Of a stretch of DNA of 64,000 nt, positions 52,449 to 61,464 are shown piece after piece. Location: NCBI GenBank assembly GCA_023390115.1, contig JAEWDM010000019.1, forward strand, positions 1-64,000. The letters are read 5' to 3'. The notes under the pieces are model-generated. The model saw only the letters and a program-made list of their open reading frames with translations. It was not told the origin of the DNA and did not search any database. The DNA is from Bacillota bacterium. Lineage in GTDB: Bacteria > Bacillota > Clostridia > Acetivibrionales > DSM-27016. Position 1 is the stretch's first letter; each line of letters begins with the position of its first letter. A program made the translations under genes and the position numbers.

Positions 52449-53963
52449 ATGTCTGGCTTAAAACAAAAGTTAATCCAGATAAGGTCGTTAATAAAAGAAT
52501 TAAACAGCAATTACCTGGGCACTACATACAAAAAATTTGAGTTTAGTCTTTGCGTGACTTTGTATTGGGTGCTTGCTATTATACAAAGGCAGTATATATT
52601 CCCTGAGAATATGAACGGTATAATTGCGCAAATGCAATCCTTCACAGCTATATATCTTTGTTTTCGATTCAGCTATTCGGGCTTTTTCGCAGCAGTTATT
52701 TTTAATCTTATCGACATAACAATGCTTGCGGTTGTATATTCAAATACTCACAGCTCAAACCTGCTTATAGGTATGACAATGAAAGTTTTTACAATTATAT
52801 CTACAAGCATCGTTGCAGTTTTAGTGGGTAAGGAGAGCACTCATAAAAAGACTCTGCAAAGACTGGCAATAACAGATGAGCTAACCAGTGTTTATAACCA
52901 GAGGCACTTTCATTCACTTTTAGATAAGGAAATTGCCAGGGTTCAGAAAAGCAAGGGTTCTATCGGCCTTATTCTTGTTGATATTGACAATTTCAAGACC
53001 TTTAACGATGTCTACGGACATGACTGCGGAGATAATATATTAAAGGAGACGGCCGTACTTTTGGATTCGCTCTTTAGAAACAAATTCTTCGTATGCAGAT
53101 ATGGAGGCGATGAATTCGCCGTTATACTTCCCGATACCAATATAAAAGAGATAGAATCCACCGCACATTATATTAAAGAAATGTATTCTCAAAGGACTGT
53201 TCACTGCAAAAGTGAAATAAGTGCTAAAGTAACTCTGTCCATGGGGCTGTCCGAATACCCGAATATGTCCGGCAGCAAAAACGATCTCATATCCCATGCC
53301 GACATGGCTCTTTACCATGCAAAAAACCTTGGAAAGGATAAGGTCCACTTTTACCAGGACATTATTCTTCAGCTCCGAAAGAGTATAAGCTCAGATCATC
53401 AGCAGCTTATAGGAGTTTTTAAAACCTTATTAAGCATTATATCGGCTAAGGACAAATACACCCTTGCCCATTCGGAGCGTGTATCCGCTTATGCCGTAAT
53501 GATAGGAAACAAGCTGTGTTTAAGCTTTAAGGATATAAGCATACTTCAGTATGCAGGGCTTCTTCACGATATAGGCAAAATTGAGATACCCAGATCAATA
53601 CTTAACAAGGTAGGACGTTTGACGGATGACGAATTTGAGCTTATACGAAAGCATCCGGTATACAGTGCAAATATGCTGGAGCCTCTGGAGGGTATGGATC
53701 AGCTTATTGAATATGTAAGGCATCACCATGAAAGATTTGACGGAAAGGGATATCCCGACGGTCTTGCAGGCAAAGACATAAGCCTTGGGGCAAGAATACT
53801 GTGTGTAGCGGACTCTTTTGACGCAATGCTTTCAGAGCGTCCTTACAGCAGAAGCATGACAGCGGAGCAGGCCTTCAGAGAGCTTGAGAAAAATGCAGGA
53901 ACACAGTTTGATCCTATAATAGTAAGGATTTTTATTGATGTTATGAAGGAAAAAATCGCTTAG
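52449..53963 (+). CDS. Membrane-bound GGDEF and HD-GYP protein (c-di-GMP turnover)
   Basis: Protein of 504 residues. The N-terminal 130 residues hold four to five membrane helices. The GGDEF domain (about 137-300) has the intact catalytic motif RYGGDEFAV and the metal-binding DIDNFKTFND; the usual inhibitory RxxD site five residues before GGDEF reads RNKF, so product inhibition is probably lost. The HD-GYP domain (about 320-500) has LLHDIGKIEIP, HHHERFDGKGYPDGL and RILCVADSFDAM. It could both make and break cyclic di-GMP, with the membrane part as sensor. It is a single gene ended by a strong terminator. Confidence 0.92.
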   Translation: MSGLKQKLIQIRSLIKELNSNYLGTTYKKFEFSLCVTLYWVLAIIQRQYIFPENMNGIIAQMQSFTAIYLCFRFSYSGFFAAVIFNLIDITMLAVVYSNTHSSNLLIGMTMKVFTIISTSIVAVLVGKESTHKKTLQRLAITDELTSVYNQRHFHSLLDKEIARVQKSKGSIGLILVDIDNFKTFNDVYGHDCGDNILKETAVLLDSLFRNKFFVCRYGGDEFAVILPDTNIKEIESTAHYIKEMYSQRTVHCKSEISAKVTLSMGLSEYPNMSGSKNDLISHADMALYHAKNLGKDKVHFYQDIILQLRKSISSDHQQLIGVFKTLLSIISAKDKYTLAHSERVSAYAVMIGNKLCLSFKDISILQYAGLLHDIGKIEIPRSILNKVGRLTDDEFELIRKHPVYSANMLEPLEGMDQLIEYVRHHHERFDGKGYPDGLAGKDISLGARILCVADSFDAMLSERPYSRSMTAEQAFRELEKNAGTQFDPIIVRIFIDVMKEKIA

Positions 53964-53971
53964 GCATATAA

Positions 53972-54023
53972 AAAAAGCCGGATTTTAGAAGCTTTGCAAG
54001 GCTTCCTGAAAATCCGGCTTTTT
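53972..54023. terminator. Strong bidirectional terminator
   Basis: Stem AAAAAGCCGGATTTT/AAAATCCGGCTTTTT with a further inner stem (GAAGC/GCTTC). It lies just after the stop of the GGDEF gene and serves the convergent end of hydA as well. Confidence 0.85.
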
Positions 54024-54045
54024 CGTTAAATATTTATAAAAGCTG

Positions 54046-55770
54046 TTACCTTTTTACGTAATGAGTGTGCAGAAGATGGTGGGCCTTATGGCTTCCGGGA
54101 TTATCCATATACTCCTCATACATTTCCTTTATCTCAGGGTTTTCATGAGACTTTCTCAATTCCTTGTCTCTGTCTATGCCATATATCCCTTGAATTCTCA
54201 TTCTCTTTACTTCTTCAGTAGCCGACTTATCCATTATTATAGGCTGTCCGCCTCCGTTTACACATCCTCCCGGACAGGCCATAACCTCTATAAAATGATA
54301 CGCTGCCTCGCCGGATCTTATTTTATCCAAAAGCTTTGCAGCATTTGCGGTTCCGTTTACAACAGCTACTCTTAAATCTATGCCGTTTATAATAACATTT
54401 GCTTCCCGTATGCCCTCCATACCCCGAACTGCTGTGTATTCAATATCATTTAAGTCTTTGCCCGTAAGTATGTCCGCAACAGTACGAAGTGCGGCCTCCA
54501 TTACTCCTCCCGTATTGCCGAATATTGCGCCCGCCCCCGTGGAGGTGCCCATAAGTCTGTCAAAGCTGCTGTCAGGAAGCTGCGCAAATTGTATTCCCGA
54601 TTGCTTTATCATTTTAGCCAATTCTCTTGTTGTAATTACGGCATCCACATCTCTCAGCCCGTCCACCTTCAGTTCTTCCCTGTCTGCCTCAAACTTTTTG
54701 GCTGTACAAGGCATGACCGAGACAACAAAAACTTTTTCAGGAGCAAGGCCTGCCTTTTGAGCGTAATAAGACTTGGCAACAGCACCGAACATCTGCTGAG
54801 GAGATTTGCAGCTTGAAAGGTTGTCTATGAAATCATGGTAGTTATGCTCGCAGAATTTTATCCATCCCGGAGAGCACGAGGTTATGAGAGGAAGCCTGCC
54901 TCCGTTGTTGATCCTGTTAAGCAGCTCGGTGCCCTCCTCCATTATTGTAAGATCCGCACTGAAGTTTGTGTCAAACACCCTGTCAAAGCCCAATCTTTTA
55001 AGAGCTGTCACCATTTTGCCCTCAACATCGGTTCCCGGCTGCATTCCGAATTCCTCGCCCAAAGCTACCCTTACCGCAGGAGCGGTCTGCACAACGACAT
55101 GGAGCTCATTGTTTTCAATAGCATTCCACACCTTGCCGGTATCATCCCTTTCCTGAAGAGCTCCTACAGGACAGATTTTTATACACTGTCCGCAATTGAT
55201 GCAGGAGTGATCCGAAAGGCTGTCTCCATATGGGGTGGTTACTGATGTATGCGCGCCTCTGTGAGCATAATTTATAACTCCTACATTTTGTATATCGGAG
55301 CATACGGCGGCACATCTTCCGCAAAGCACGCATTTCCCCGGATCCCTTACTATATAGCTGCTTTTATCAACTGCGCCCCTGTCTGCCTTCTTCTCATAAG
55401 GCACAGCATCAACTCCCATTTCATTGCAAAGCTTCTGCAGCTCGCAATTCTGATTTCTGGAGCATGACAGACATTCCCTGTCATGATTGGCCATGATAAG
55501 CTCCAATATGTTTTTTCTGGACTCCCTCACCGCTTTGCTTGAGGTTTTTACCGACAACCCTTCTGAAACCTTTGTAACACACGCGGGATGAAGACCCCTC
55601 CAGCCCTCTACCTCTACCACACATATCCTGCAGGAGCCCACCTCGTTGAGGCCCTTCATATAGCATAGCGTGGGAATCTCTATCTGAAGCTGCCTGGCAG
55701 CCTGCAATATGGTCGCACCCTTAGGTACCGAAACATCAAGCCCATCTATTTTAATATTTATCATTTCCAT
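54046..55770 (-). CDS. hydA: [FeFe] hydrogenase catalytic subunit
   Basis: Protein of 574 residues that interconverts protons and H2. The N-terminal [2Fe-2S] domain (CYMKGLNEVGSCRICVVEVE, C61-type pattern) is followed by a His-ligated [4Fe-4S] site (HDRECLSCSRNQNC), two ferredoxin-type [4Fe-4S] clusters (CVLCGRCAAVC and CINCGQCIKICP), then the H-cluster domain with TSCSPGW, MPCTAKK and MACPGGCVNGGG. A small-subunit-like tail ends it. It follows hydC and hydB in one operon. This points to an NAD(P)H-linked, perhaps electron-bifurcating, complex. ATG 55770 begins three bases after the hydB stop; the in-frame ATG at 55803 lies inside hydB. Confidence 0.95.
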   Translation of the reverse strand: MEMINIKIDGLDVSVPKGATILQAARQLQIEIPTLCYMKGLNEVGSCRICVVEVEGWRGLHPACVTKVSEGLSVKTSSKAVRESRKNILELIMANHDRECLSCSRNQNCELQKLCNEMGVDAVPYEKKADRGAVDKSSYIVRDPGKCVLCGRCAAVCSDIQNVGVINYAHRGAHTSVTTPYGDSLSDHSCINCGQCIKICPVGALQERDDTGKVWNAIENNELHVVVQTAPAVRVALGEEFGMQPGTDVEGKMVTALKRLGFDRVFDTNFSADLTIMEEGTELLNRINNGGRLPLITSCSPGWIKFCEHNYHDFIDNLSSCKSPQQMFGAVAKSYYAQKAGLAPEKVFVVSVMPCTAKKFEADREELKVDGLRDVDAVITTRELAKMIKQSGIQFAQLPDSSFDRLMGTSTGAGAIFGNTGGVMEAALRTVADILTGKDLNDIEYTAVRGMEGIREANVIINGIDLRVAVVNGTANAAKLLDKIRSGEAAYHFIEVMACPGGCVNGGGQPIIMDKSATEEVKRMRIQGIYGIDRDKELRKSHENPEIKEMYEEYMDNPGSHKAHHLLHTHYVKR

Positions 55771-55772
55771 AT

Positions 55773-57065
55773 TTATTCCGCCCCCTTGCCGTGCATATGG
55801 CACTTCCCGTTTTCACACTGCCCAGCAGCATGCCCCTCAAATTCCTTTTCAAAATACTTAAGCAGTGTAATAACTGCTGTCGGCGCGCTTTGCCCCAATC
55901 CGCAAAAGCTTGTGGTTTTCATTGTCTGCGAAAGGCTTTTCAATCTTGCTATATCCTCCATTGTTCCCCTTCCTGTAGTTAGCCTTTCAAGCAGCTCAAC
56001 CAATCTTTGATTCCCTTCTCTGCATGGAGTGCACTTTCCGCAGGATTCCTCCTCAAAAAACTCCATAACAATTTTTGCATAATCCACCGCACAGTGACTG
56101 TCATCCACCACCAGCACAGCACCCGATCCAAGCGAAAGCCCGCTCTTCTTAAGGTCGTTATAGCATATTGCGGTATCCAGCAAGCTCTCGGGGAAACATG
56201 CTCCCGAGGAACCCCCAAGATGGACAAACTTCAGCTTTCTTCCATCAGGAATCCCTCCTCCCATGTCATATATCAGCTCTCTTAAGGTTGTTCCAAAAGG
56301 CACCTCGTATACTCCCCTGTTTACCACATTGCCTGAAAGGCACATAAGCTTCGTTCCGCCGCTGAATTCAGTCCCCATAGAGCTGAAGCTGTCTCCGCCT
56401 TCTTTAACAATCCACGGTATGCAGGAATATGTCTCTACATTGTTAAGTATTGTGGGCATCATATACAGCCCGCAGTTTTTAATATACGGAGGCTTCTGCC
56501 TTGGTCTTCCCGCCTTTCCCTCAATCGATTCGACAAGGGCGGTATTTTCTCCACAGACATACGCGCCTGCTCCCGATACCACCTTAATATCGAAATCCAG
56601 GCCCGTACCGAGTATATTTTTCCCAAGATATCCCGCCTTTTTAGCATTTTCAATGGCACTTTTGACAGTCCTCTGTATAGCGGCGTATTCTCCTCTTATA
56701 TAAATATATCCCTCATTTGAGCCCATTATAAAGGCGCCTATAGTCATACCCTCAATAAGCTCCAGCGGGTCCTCCGCAAGTATATGCTTATCCTTAAACG
56801 TTCCCGGCTCCCCCTCGTCGGCGTTACAGACCATATATTTGGGGCCTTTTTTTATAGCGTACGCCTGCTCCCACTTTATTCCCGTGGGGTAAGCGGCACC
56901 TCCCCTGCCAAACAGGTTTGCCTTCTTTATTTCTTCAATTATGGACTCACGCTGCATACCCACAGCTTTTTTTAAGCCCTCATAGCCCCCTGCGGCGACA
57001 TAGTCCTCCACCGAGTCAGGCTTTATAGCTCCGAATCTTGCACTTAAAACCTTAGCACTTTGCAT
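55773..57065 (-). CDS. hydB: NuoF-like flavoprotein subunit of the hydrogenase complex
   Basis: Protein of 430 residues: NuoF core with FMN/NADH-binding motifs GRGGAAYPTGIKW, GSNEGYIYIRGEY and GAGAYVCGENTAL, and a C-terminal [4Fe-4S] site SCGKCTPCREG. It passes electrons between NAD(P)H and HydA. It is much shorter than classical bifurcating HydB proteins (about 600 residues): both the N-terminal thioredoxin-like [2Fe-2S] domain and the C-terminal two-cluster ferredoxin domain are missing. ATG 57065 overlaps the end of hydC by 14 bases. Confidence 0.93.
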   Translation of the reverse strand: MQSAKVLSARFGAIKPDSVEDYVAAGGYEGLKKAVGMQRESIIEEIKKANLFGRGGAAYPTGIKWEQAYAIKKGPKYMVCNADEGEPGTFKDKHILAEDPLELIEGMTIGAFIMGSNEGYIYIRGEYAAIQRTVKSAIENAKKAGYLGKNILGTGLDFDIKVVSGAGAYVCGENTALVESIEGKAGRPRQKPPYIKNCGLYMMPTILNNVETYSCIPWIVKEGGDSFSSMGTEFSGGTKLMCLSGNVVNRGVYEVPFGTTLRELIYDMGGGIPDGRKLKFVHLGGSSGACFPESLLDTAICYNDLKKSGLSLGSGAVLVVDDSHCAVDYAKIVMEFFEEESCGKCTPCREGNQRLVELLERLTTGRGTMEDIARLKSLSQTMKTTSFCGLGQSAPTAVITLLKYFEKEFEGHAAGQCENGKCHMHGKGAE

Positions 57066-57528
57066 ATTTAAGCCCCTCCCTGTAGGAAATAATTATGTCC
57101 TTAAGCCTTTCTCTGGTCAGGCTGCCGTAAACGCTTTCACCGACTTTAATAGCCGGAGCGATGTCGCAAGCCCCAAAGCAGCTCGACAACTGCAAAGTAA
57201 ATATTCCGTCACCAGTAGTTTCTCCGGCCTTTATTCCCAGCTCCTCCTCCAGCATCTGAAGCACATTTTCCGCGCCTGAAACGTGGCACGGCCCGCTCTT
57301 ACAGACTTCAACAATAAATTTACCCTTGGGTGAGGTATTAAACATTGCATAAAAGGTTATTACGCCGTAAACCTTGCTAAGAGGCATTTGCAATGCCTCC
57401 GACACGGCAGCCACCCACTCTGCGGGAAGATAATTATTACCTGATAACTGCTGCAGCTCAAGCATAATCTGTATAAGGTTTTCTTTTTCATTGCCGTATC
57501 TGGACAAAACCTCTTTAACTTTTTCCAT
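57052..57528 (-). CDS. hydC: NuoE-like [2Fe-2S] subunit of the hydrogenase complex
   Basis: Thioredoxin-fold [2Fe-2S] protein of 158 residues. The four Cys ligands are visible in CKSGPC and LSSCFGAC, and YGVITFYAMF is typical of NuoE/HydC. It brings electrons into the complex with HydB and HydA. First gene of the operon; ATG 57528 follows GAGGGGGATC. A Rex-type operator ends 24 bases upstream. Confidence 0.93.
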   Translation of the reverse strand: MEKVKEVLSRYGNEKENLIQIMLELQQLSGNNYLPAEWVAAVSEALQMPLSKVYGVITFYAMFNTSPKGKFIVEVCKSGPCHVSGAENVLQMLEEELGIKAGETTGDGIFTLQLSSCFGACDIAPAIKVGESVYGSLTRERLKDIIISYREGLKYAKC

Positions 57529-57551
57529 TCTGATCCCCCTCATATTTATAA

Positions 57552-57569
57552 TTGTTTAATATTTAACAA
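57552..57569. promoter_or_regulatory. Rex-type (NADH/NAD+ sensing) operator
   Basis: TTGTTTAATATTTAACAA matches the Gram-positive Rex consensus TTGTTAANNNNTTAACAA at all but one fixed position, 24 bases before the hydC start. Rex is a repressor released when NADH is high, which fits control of an NADH-linked hydrogenase. Confidence 0.65.
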
Positions 57570-57922
57570 ATTTTTAAGCAATAATGCCAATCCTTATATT
57601 TCAGTGTTTCAGCTCCCTGAATCCTCAATTCTAACCTGAGAGCAATCAATAGTATATGATAATTGTAAGATACGGTTTTTTATATTCAAGCTTAAAACAC
57701 ACACAAAGCTAACTATTATATCAATCCACAGTTTCTATTTTGAAGGCATAGCTTTTTTTTGTCAAACAGCACTTTGATATTTTTTTCACATGTACGTCTT
57801 CAAGCCTTTAATTTGCTATTAAATTCACATTCTTTCTCAGTATTTTAACTGCACATTGTATACAAAGCAAGCTGCTTAAGCAGATAAATTTAAAACCTGC
57901 GTATGAATATTTGTCAGTGCCC
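57570..57922 (-). promoter_or_regulatory. Upstream region of the hydrogenase operon
   Basis: AT-rich spacer. On the minus strand TGATATAAT (57723-57715) is an extended -10 that could start a leader of about 180 bases; a TTGACA (57765-57760) with CAAAAT 17 bases on is a weaker alternative. No clear terminator for the MATE gene was found. Confidence 0.4.
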
Positions 57923-59290
57923 TCACACCTTGAGATATTTCCATCTCCCCTTGCTCATCCTAAGTAAATACATAACCGACCGGGAGCTGAAATCAAAAAA
58001 TATACCTATCATTACCGCCGTCAGTCCTATCTCAAGCCGGTTGTTCAGTACGAAGGACAGCAAAATCCTGCATGTCCACAGCCCTACAAAGGATGTTACC
58101 ATAACATAGACTATATCTCCCGCCGCTTTAAGTGTTGAGGAGCACAGATTGAGAATTGCCATTAAAGGTTCAAGTACGCCGAATATGCGTATCATTCCTA
58201 CGGCTTCCTCAACTACAACAGGGTCGTCTGAATAAAGCGACGCTAATGGACGTGCAAAAATTATCATAAGTATTCCTATGCCGATGCCAACCAGCATGGT
58301 AATTTTAAGAGCTTCATAGGAATAGTTTTCAGCCTTTTTATATTCCTTTTCCCCCAGACTTTGCCCAACCAGAGTAGTGTTTGCTATTGCAAACCCGAAT
58401 ATGGGGAAAAAGGCAAGGGAATTTACATTTATTCCAACCTGATACGCAGCCATTGCAACTGTTCCCATTGTTACTATAATGATCTCAAGCATAAGGAAGC
58501 CGCCCTGCATGACCGCCTGCTCCATAAAACAGGGCACCCCCACGTTTATAATCCTTTTCATCAGTGCAGGCCTGACGCTGTAGTCATCCTTAAGGCTTAA
58601 GTTAAGCTTAAGGCCCTTAAGCCTGTACAGCGCGACAAATCTTGCCACAACCCCCGCTATTCTGGAAATTGTAACAGCTATGGCAGAGCCGGCCACCCCC
58701 ATTGCCGGTATTCCCAAAACAGGCATACCAAATATAAGCACAATATTCAAAGCAATATTAAGGACATTGACAAATCCCGTTATGACCATCGGTGTCTTTG
58801 TATCTCCTGCTCCTCTCATAGCGCCCGAAATAATTATATCAAGTACAAAAAAGGGAAGATTTATAAGTATTATATTAAAATACGTAAGACCTATATTGAA
58901 AACCTCTATCTCCGCTTTCCCAAAAAACACCCGCAGTATTGAGTCTGAAAACATTTTTCCCGTGACAGCCAGAAGCAGACCCACAACAATGGCCATATAG
59001 ACAGACTGTATAAGCGCTCTTTTTGCCTCAGGCTTATTTCCTTCACCGCTTACTCTTGCCACAATCACCGTTGTTCCCATTGAAAGCCCGGTAAAAACAG
59101 TTTGAAGAAACCCCATCAGCATATTTACCATTCCCACTGCAGCCACAGCACTTGTGCCTATTCTTCCCATAAAAATAGTGGACACCATTCCCACCATCAT
59201 TTCAAGTATCTGTTCGGTTATAGAAGGCCAGGCCAGCTTGATAATTTCCTTGTCGGCTTTTTTGTCCAACTTGAATGCAAATTTTTTCAT
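57923..59290 (-). CDS. MATE family efflux transporter
   Basis: Membrane protein of 455 residues with about 12 helices. LAWPSITEQILEMMVGMVSTIFMGRIG near the start, the GRIG motif and repeats such as RGAGDTKTPM in the middle are typical of NorM/DinF-like multidrug and toxin exporters. It uses a Na+ or H+ gradient to expel organic cations. It is a single gene with its own promoter at 59341-59369; the next gene is divergent. The substrate cannot be read from sequence. Confidence 0.93.
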   Translation of the reverse strand: MKKFAFKLDKKADKEIIKLAWPSITEQILEMMVGMVSTIFMGRIGTSAVAAVGMVNMLMGFLQTVFTGLSMGTTVIVARVSGEGNKPEAKRALIQSVYMAIVVGLLLAVTGKMFSDSILRVFFGKAEIEVFNIGLTYFNIILINLPFFVLDIIISGAMRGAGDTKTPMVITGFVNVLNIALNIVLIFGMPVLGIPAMGVAGSAIAVTISRIAGVVARFVALYRLKGLKLNLSLKDDYSVRPALMKRIINVGVPCFMEQAVMQGGFLMLEIIIVTMGTVAMAAYQVGINVNSLAFFPIFGFAIANTTLVGQSLGEKEYKKAENYSYEALKITMLVGIGIGILMIIFARPLASLYSDDPVVVEEAVGMIRIFGVLEPLMAILNLCSSTLKAAGDIVYVMVTSFVGLWTCRILLSFVLNNRLEIGLTAVMIGIFFDFSSRSVMYLLRMSKGRWKYLKV

Positions 59291-59340
59291 AATAGATTAG
59301 TCCTCATTTTACATAACCCCATCAAACAGCTTTAATAACT

Positions 59341-59369
59341 ATAATAACTCAATAACGCTTATATGTCAC
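59341..59369 (-). promoter_or_regulatory. Promoter of the MATE gene
   Basis: Minus strand GTGACA (59369-59364), 17 bases, TATTAT (59346-59341). It lies about 50 bases before the start codon at 59290. Confidence 0.6.
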
Positions 59370-59677
59370 GCAATTTACATAAAAAAACAAGTCCCCGGCT
59401 AATATACCGGCTTTAATGAAGTTCTTAAGATTTTCTTAACAATGTTTAAACAAAGCCTTAAGCCTTTACTGGGAATCCTTCCAGACACAGCTTCCCAAGC
59501 AGCTTACGGCTATTTTATATCATCACTTGAAGCTGTATCCTCTTCCAGAAAAACCTCTGTAATTTTTAATTCTTTTGATGTATAATAACTATCTGTAATT
59601 TGTATTTAGAGGATAATTGAATCTTATTTATATACATTATTGATTAACATTTTGTTTTTAGTAAGGGGGAATCTATT
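59370..59677 (+). promoter_or_regulatory. Upstream region of the LtaS-like gene
   Basis: Non-coding. TATAAT at 59581-59586 is a candidate -10 for the plus-strand gene, but the -35 (TGTAAT) is poor. A small GC stem (CCGG...CCGG, 59396-59411) is too short to call a terminator. Nothing else was recognised. Confidence 0.35.
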
Positions 59678-61393
59678 TTGAATATCACGGCCCAGTCAGG
59701 CAAGGCCATATGTCCGGACCTTACAGAAAGCTCCCGGAGAATCAGTGCGGGAACTGCTTCTGCTATTGTTGTATTTTTCATATTGTTAAATTCAGTCAAG
59801 ACTACAATGTTTAACTTTTTAATCATGGAATCCCAGACAGTGTGGACATTTGCCTATAAACTTTTTTTCATTCTGCTTTTTACGGTGCTTGTATTTTATA
59901 CCTCTTTAAACTTAAGAAAGCCTCATGTGCTGGTAATTGCATATATAATACAGGCTGCATATATAATTACAATGCTGTGCTATTATAACTACTTTCGCAA
60001 TTACCTGCATTTATTCCAGGCAACCGCACTTTTTACCGAGGGCATCAGTTCGGTAAAGCACTTTACCATACCATGGAACTATAACCTTCTGACAGTCATT
60101 TTAGATCTGCCCTTATTTTTATATGTGCTTATAAACTATAAAAAAATATCAATATTCAAGACAGTGCTGGGACCTTATCTCAAATATATCCTGATAGCTC
60201 CGGCAGTGCTGATTGCGGCCACAGAAGGCTGGAGCCTGTACAGCGGAAGCTCAATTGTAAATTTTTCAAAGGACTATTCGGCCTATGAGCCAGCCATTGT
60301 GGAAAAGTACGGTACGCTTGCCAACAGCCTGTGCGACATCATAACAAACAAGGGGGGCAGAAACCATATACAGCATTTTAAATACGGAAGCACAATAACC
60401 GGTACCTCCAAAGAGACCGAAAGCCCCAATTTTGTTATTATACAGGTTGAATCTATGGACTCCAATGTAATAAGCCGGCAATACAAGGGAGAATATATAG
60501 CGCCTTATCTCTACAGCCTTTCGCAAAACAGCGTATATTATCCTTATGCAATGAGCTACCACAAATCGGGAGGAACCTCGGACAGCGAATTTTCCATAAT
60601 CAACAGCGTAGAACCGCTTGGTAATTTTCCGTCCATAAAGTTGTCCGGCTACAGCTATCCAAATTCTATGCTTAAAAGGCTTAGTGCGGGAAATTATGCC
60701 TCCTATGCCTTTCATGGCAACACAGGAAGCTTCTATAACCGCGATGTGGCTTTTGATAAAATGGGCTTTGACGCTTTTTATGATATTGAGGCTATGGGAA
60801 TGGAGGATGAGGGCTGGGGCGCTCCCGATCATGAGGTTTTTGATTTTGCCCTGGGAGTGATGGAGAATGAAGAAAAGCCATTCATCTCCTATGTAATAAC
60901 CATGACAAGCCATATGCCCTTTACCAATGCGGAAAACTACTATAAAAACGATTTGTACGACGGCATTGAGGATGAAACGGTCAAAAACTACTTTAATTCA
61001 ATATCCTATGTGGACAGCGCAATAGAGGACTTTGTCCGGCAAATAAACGCCCGCTTTGAAAATACCTATGTCATAATATACGGCGATCATACCCCCAATA
61101 TTATTACGCCGGAATACACACAGGCCTCCTTCGAAACAGACGAGTCGTATTTTGAGTTTGTGCCTCTTATTATTATGACTCCCGACCGGCAGGTGCATCA
61201 TGAGCGAAGCAGAGTGGCGTGCTTTTTAGACATCGCTCCTACTATTCTTAATGCCTCGGGCATATCCTTTGAAATCCAGTCCAAAGGAATGGATCTCATC
61301 GCTCCCGGCGGCTACACCGCAGTCCCGTTTGACGGCAATGATTACAGCAGAGCTTATTTATACGGCAGAATTACAAATCCCCCCGAAGAATAA
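59678..61393 (+). CDS. LtaS-like phosphoglycerol transferase/sulfatase-family membrane protein
   Basis: Protein of 571 residues with four to five N-terminal helices (about 22-190) and a large extracellular sulfatase-fold domain (about 245-550). Visible motifs: NFVIIQVESMDS (metal Glu), HKSGGTSDSEFSIINS (the catalytic Thr), FHGNTGSFYNRD, and YGDHTPNI (metal Asp and His). LtaS enzymes build lipoteichoic acid by moving glycerol phosphate from phosphatidylglycerol. The start codon is TTG at 59678, nine bases after AAGGGGGA. It is a single gene ended by a strong terminator. Confidence 0.88.
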   Translation: MNITAQSGKAICPDLTESSRRISAGTASAIVVFFILLNSVKTTMFNFLIMESQTVWTFAYKLFFILLFTVLVFYTSLNLRKPHVLVIAYIIQAAYIITMLCYYNYFRNYLHLFQATALFTEGISSVKHFTIPWNYNLLTVILDLPLFLYVLINYKKISIFKTVLGPYLKYILIAPAVLIAATEGWSLYSGSSIVNFSKDYSAYEPAIVEKYGTLANSLCDIITNKGGRNHIQHFKYGSTITGTSKETESPNFVIIQVESMDSNVISRQYKGEYIAPYLYSLSQNSVYYPYAMSYHKSGGTSDSEFSIINSVEPLGNFPSIKLSGYSYPNSMLKRLSAGNYASYAFHGNTGSFYNRDVAFDKMGFDAFYDIEAMGMEDEGWGAPDHEVFDFALGVMENEEKPFISYVITMTSHMPFTNAENYYKNDLYDGIEDETVKNYFNSISYVDSAIEDFVRQINARFENTYVIIYGDHTPNIITPEYTQASFETDESYFEFVPLIIMTPDRQVHHERSRVACFLDIAPTILNASGISFEIQSKGMDLIAPGGYTAVPFDGNDYSRAYLYGRITNPPEE

Positions 61394-61395
61394 AA

Positions 61396-61434
61396 AAACC
61401 TCAAGCCCTACTTTTTAATGTAGGCTTGAGGTTT
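61396..61434. terminator. Strong bidirectional terminator
   Basis: Stem AACCTCAAGCC.CTAC/GTAGGCTTGAGGTT (one bulge), loop of about eight bases, between convergent genes. It begins three bases after the LtaS-like stop; A/T runs lie on both sides. Confidence 0.8.
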
Positions 61435-61464
61435 GCCTGAAGTTTTTATTTACCGGAAGGCGCC

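Noticed and set aside
60266..60913. Minus-strand open frame of 215 codons
   Set aside because: It lies opposite the catalytic domain of the LtaS-like enzyme and has no start signal or known motif.
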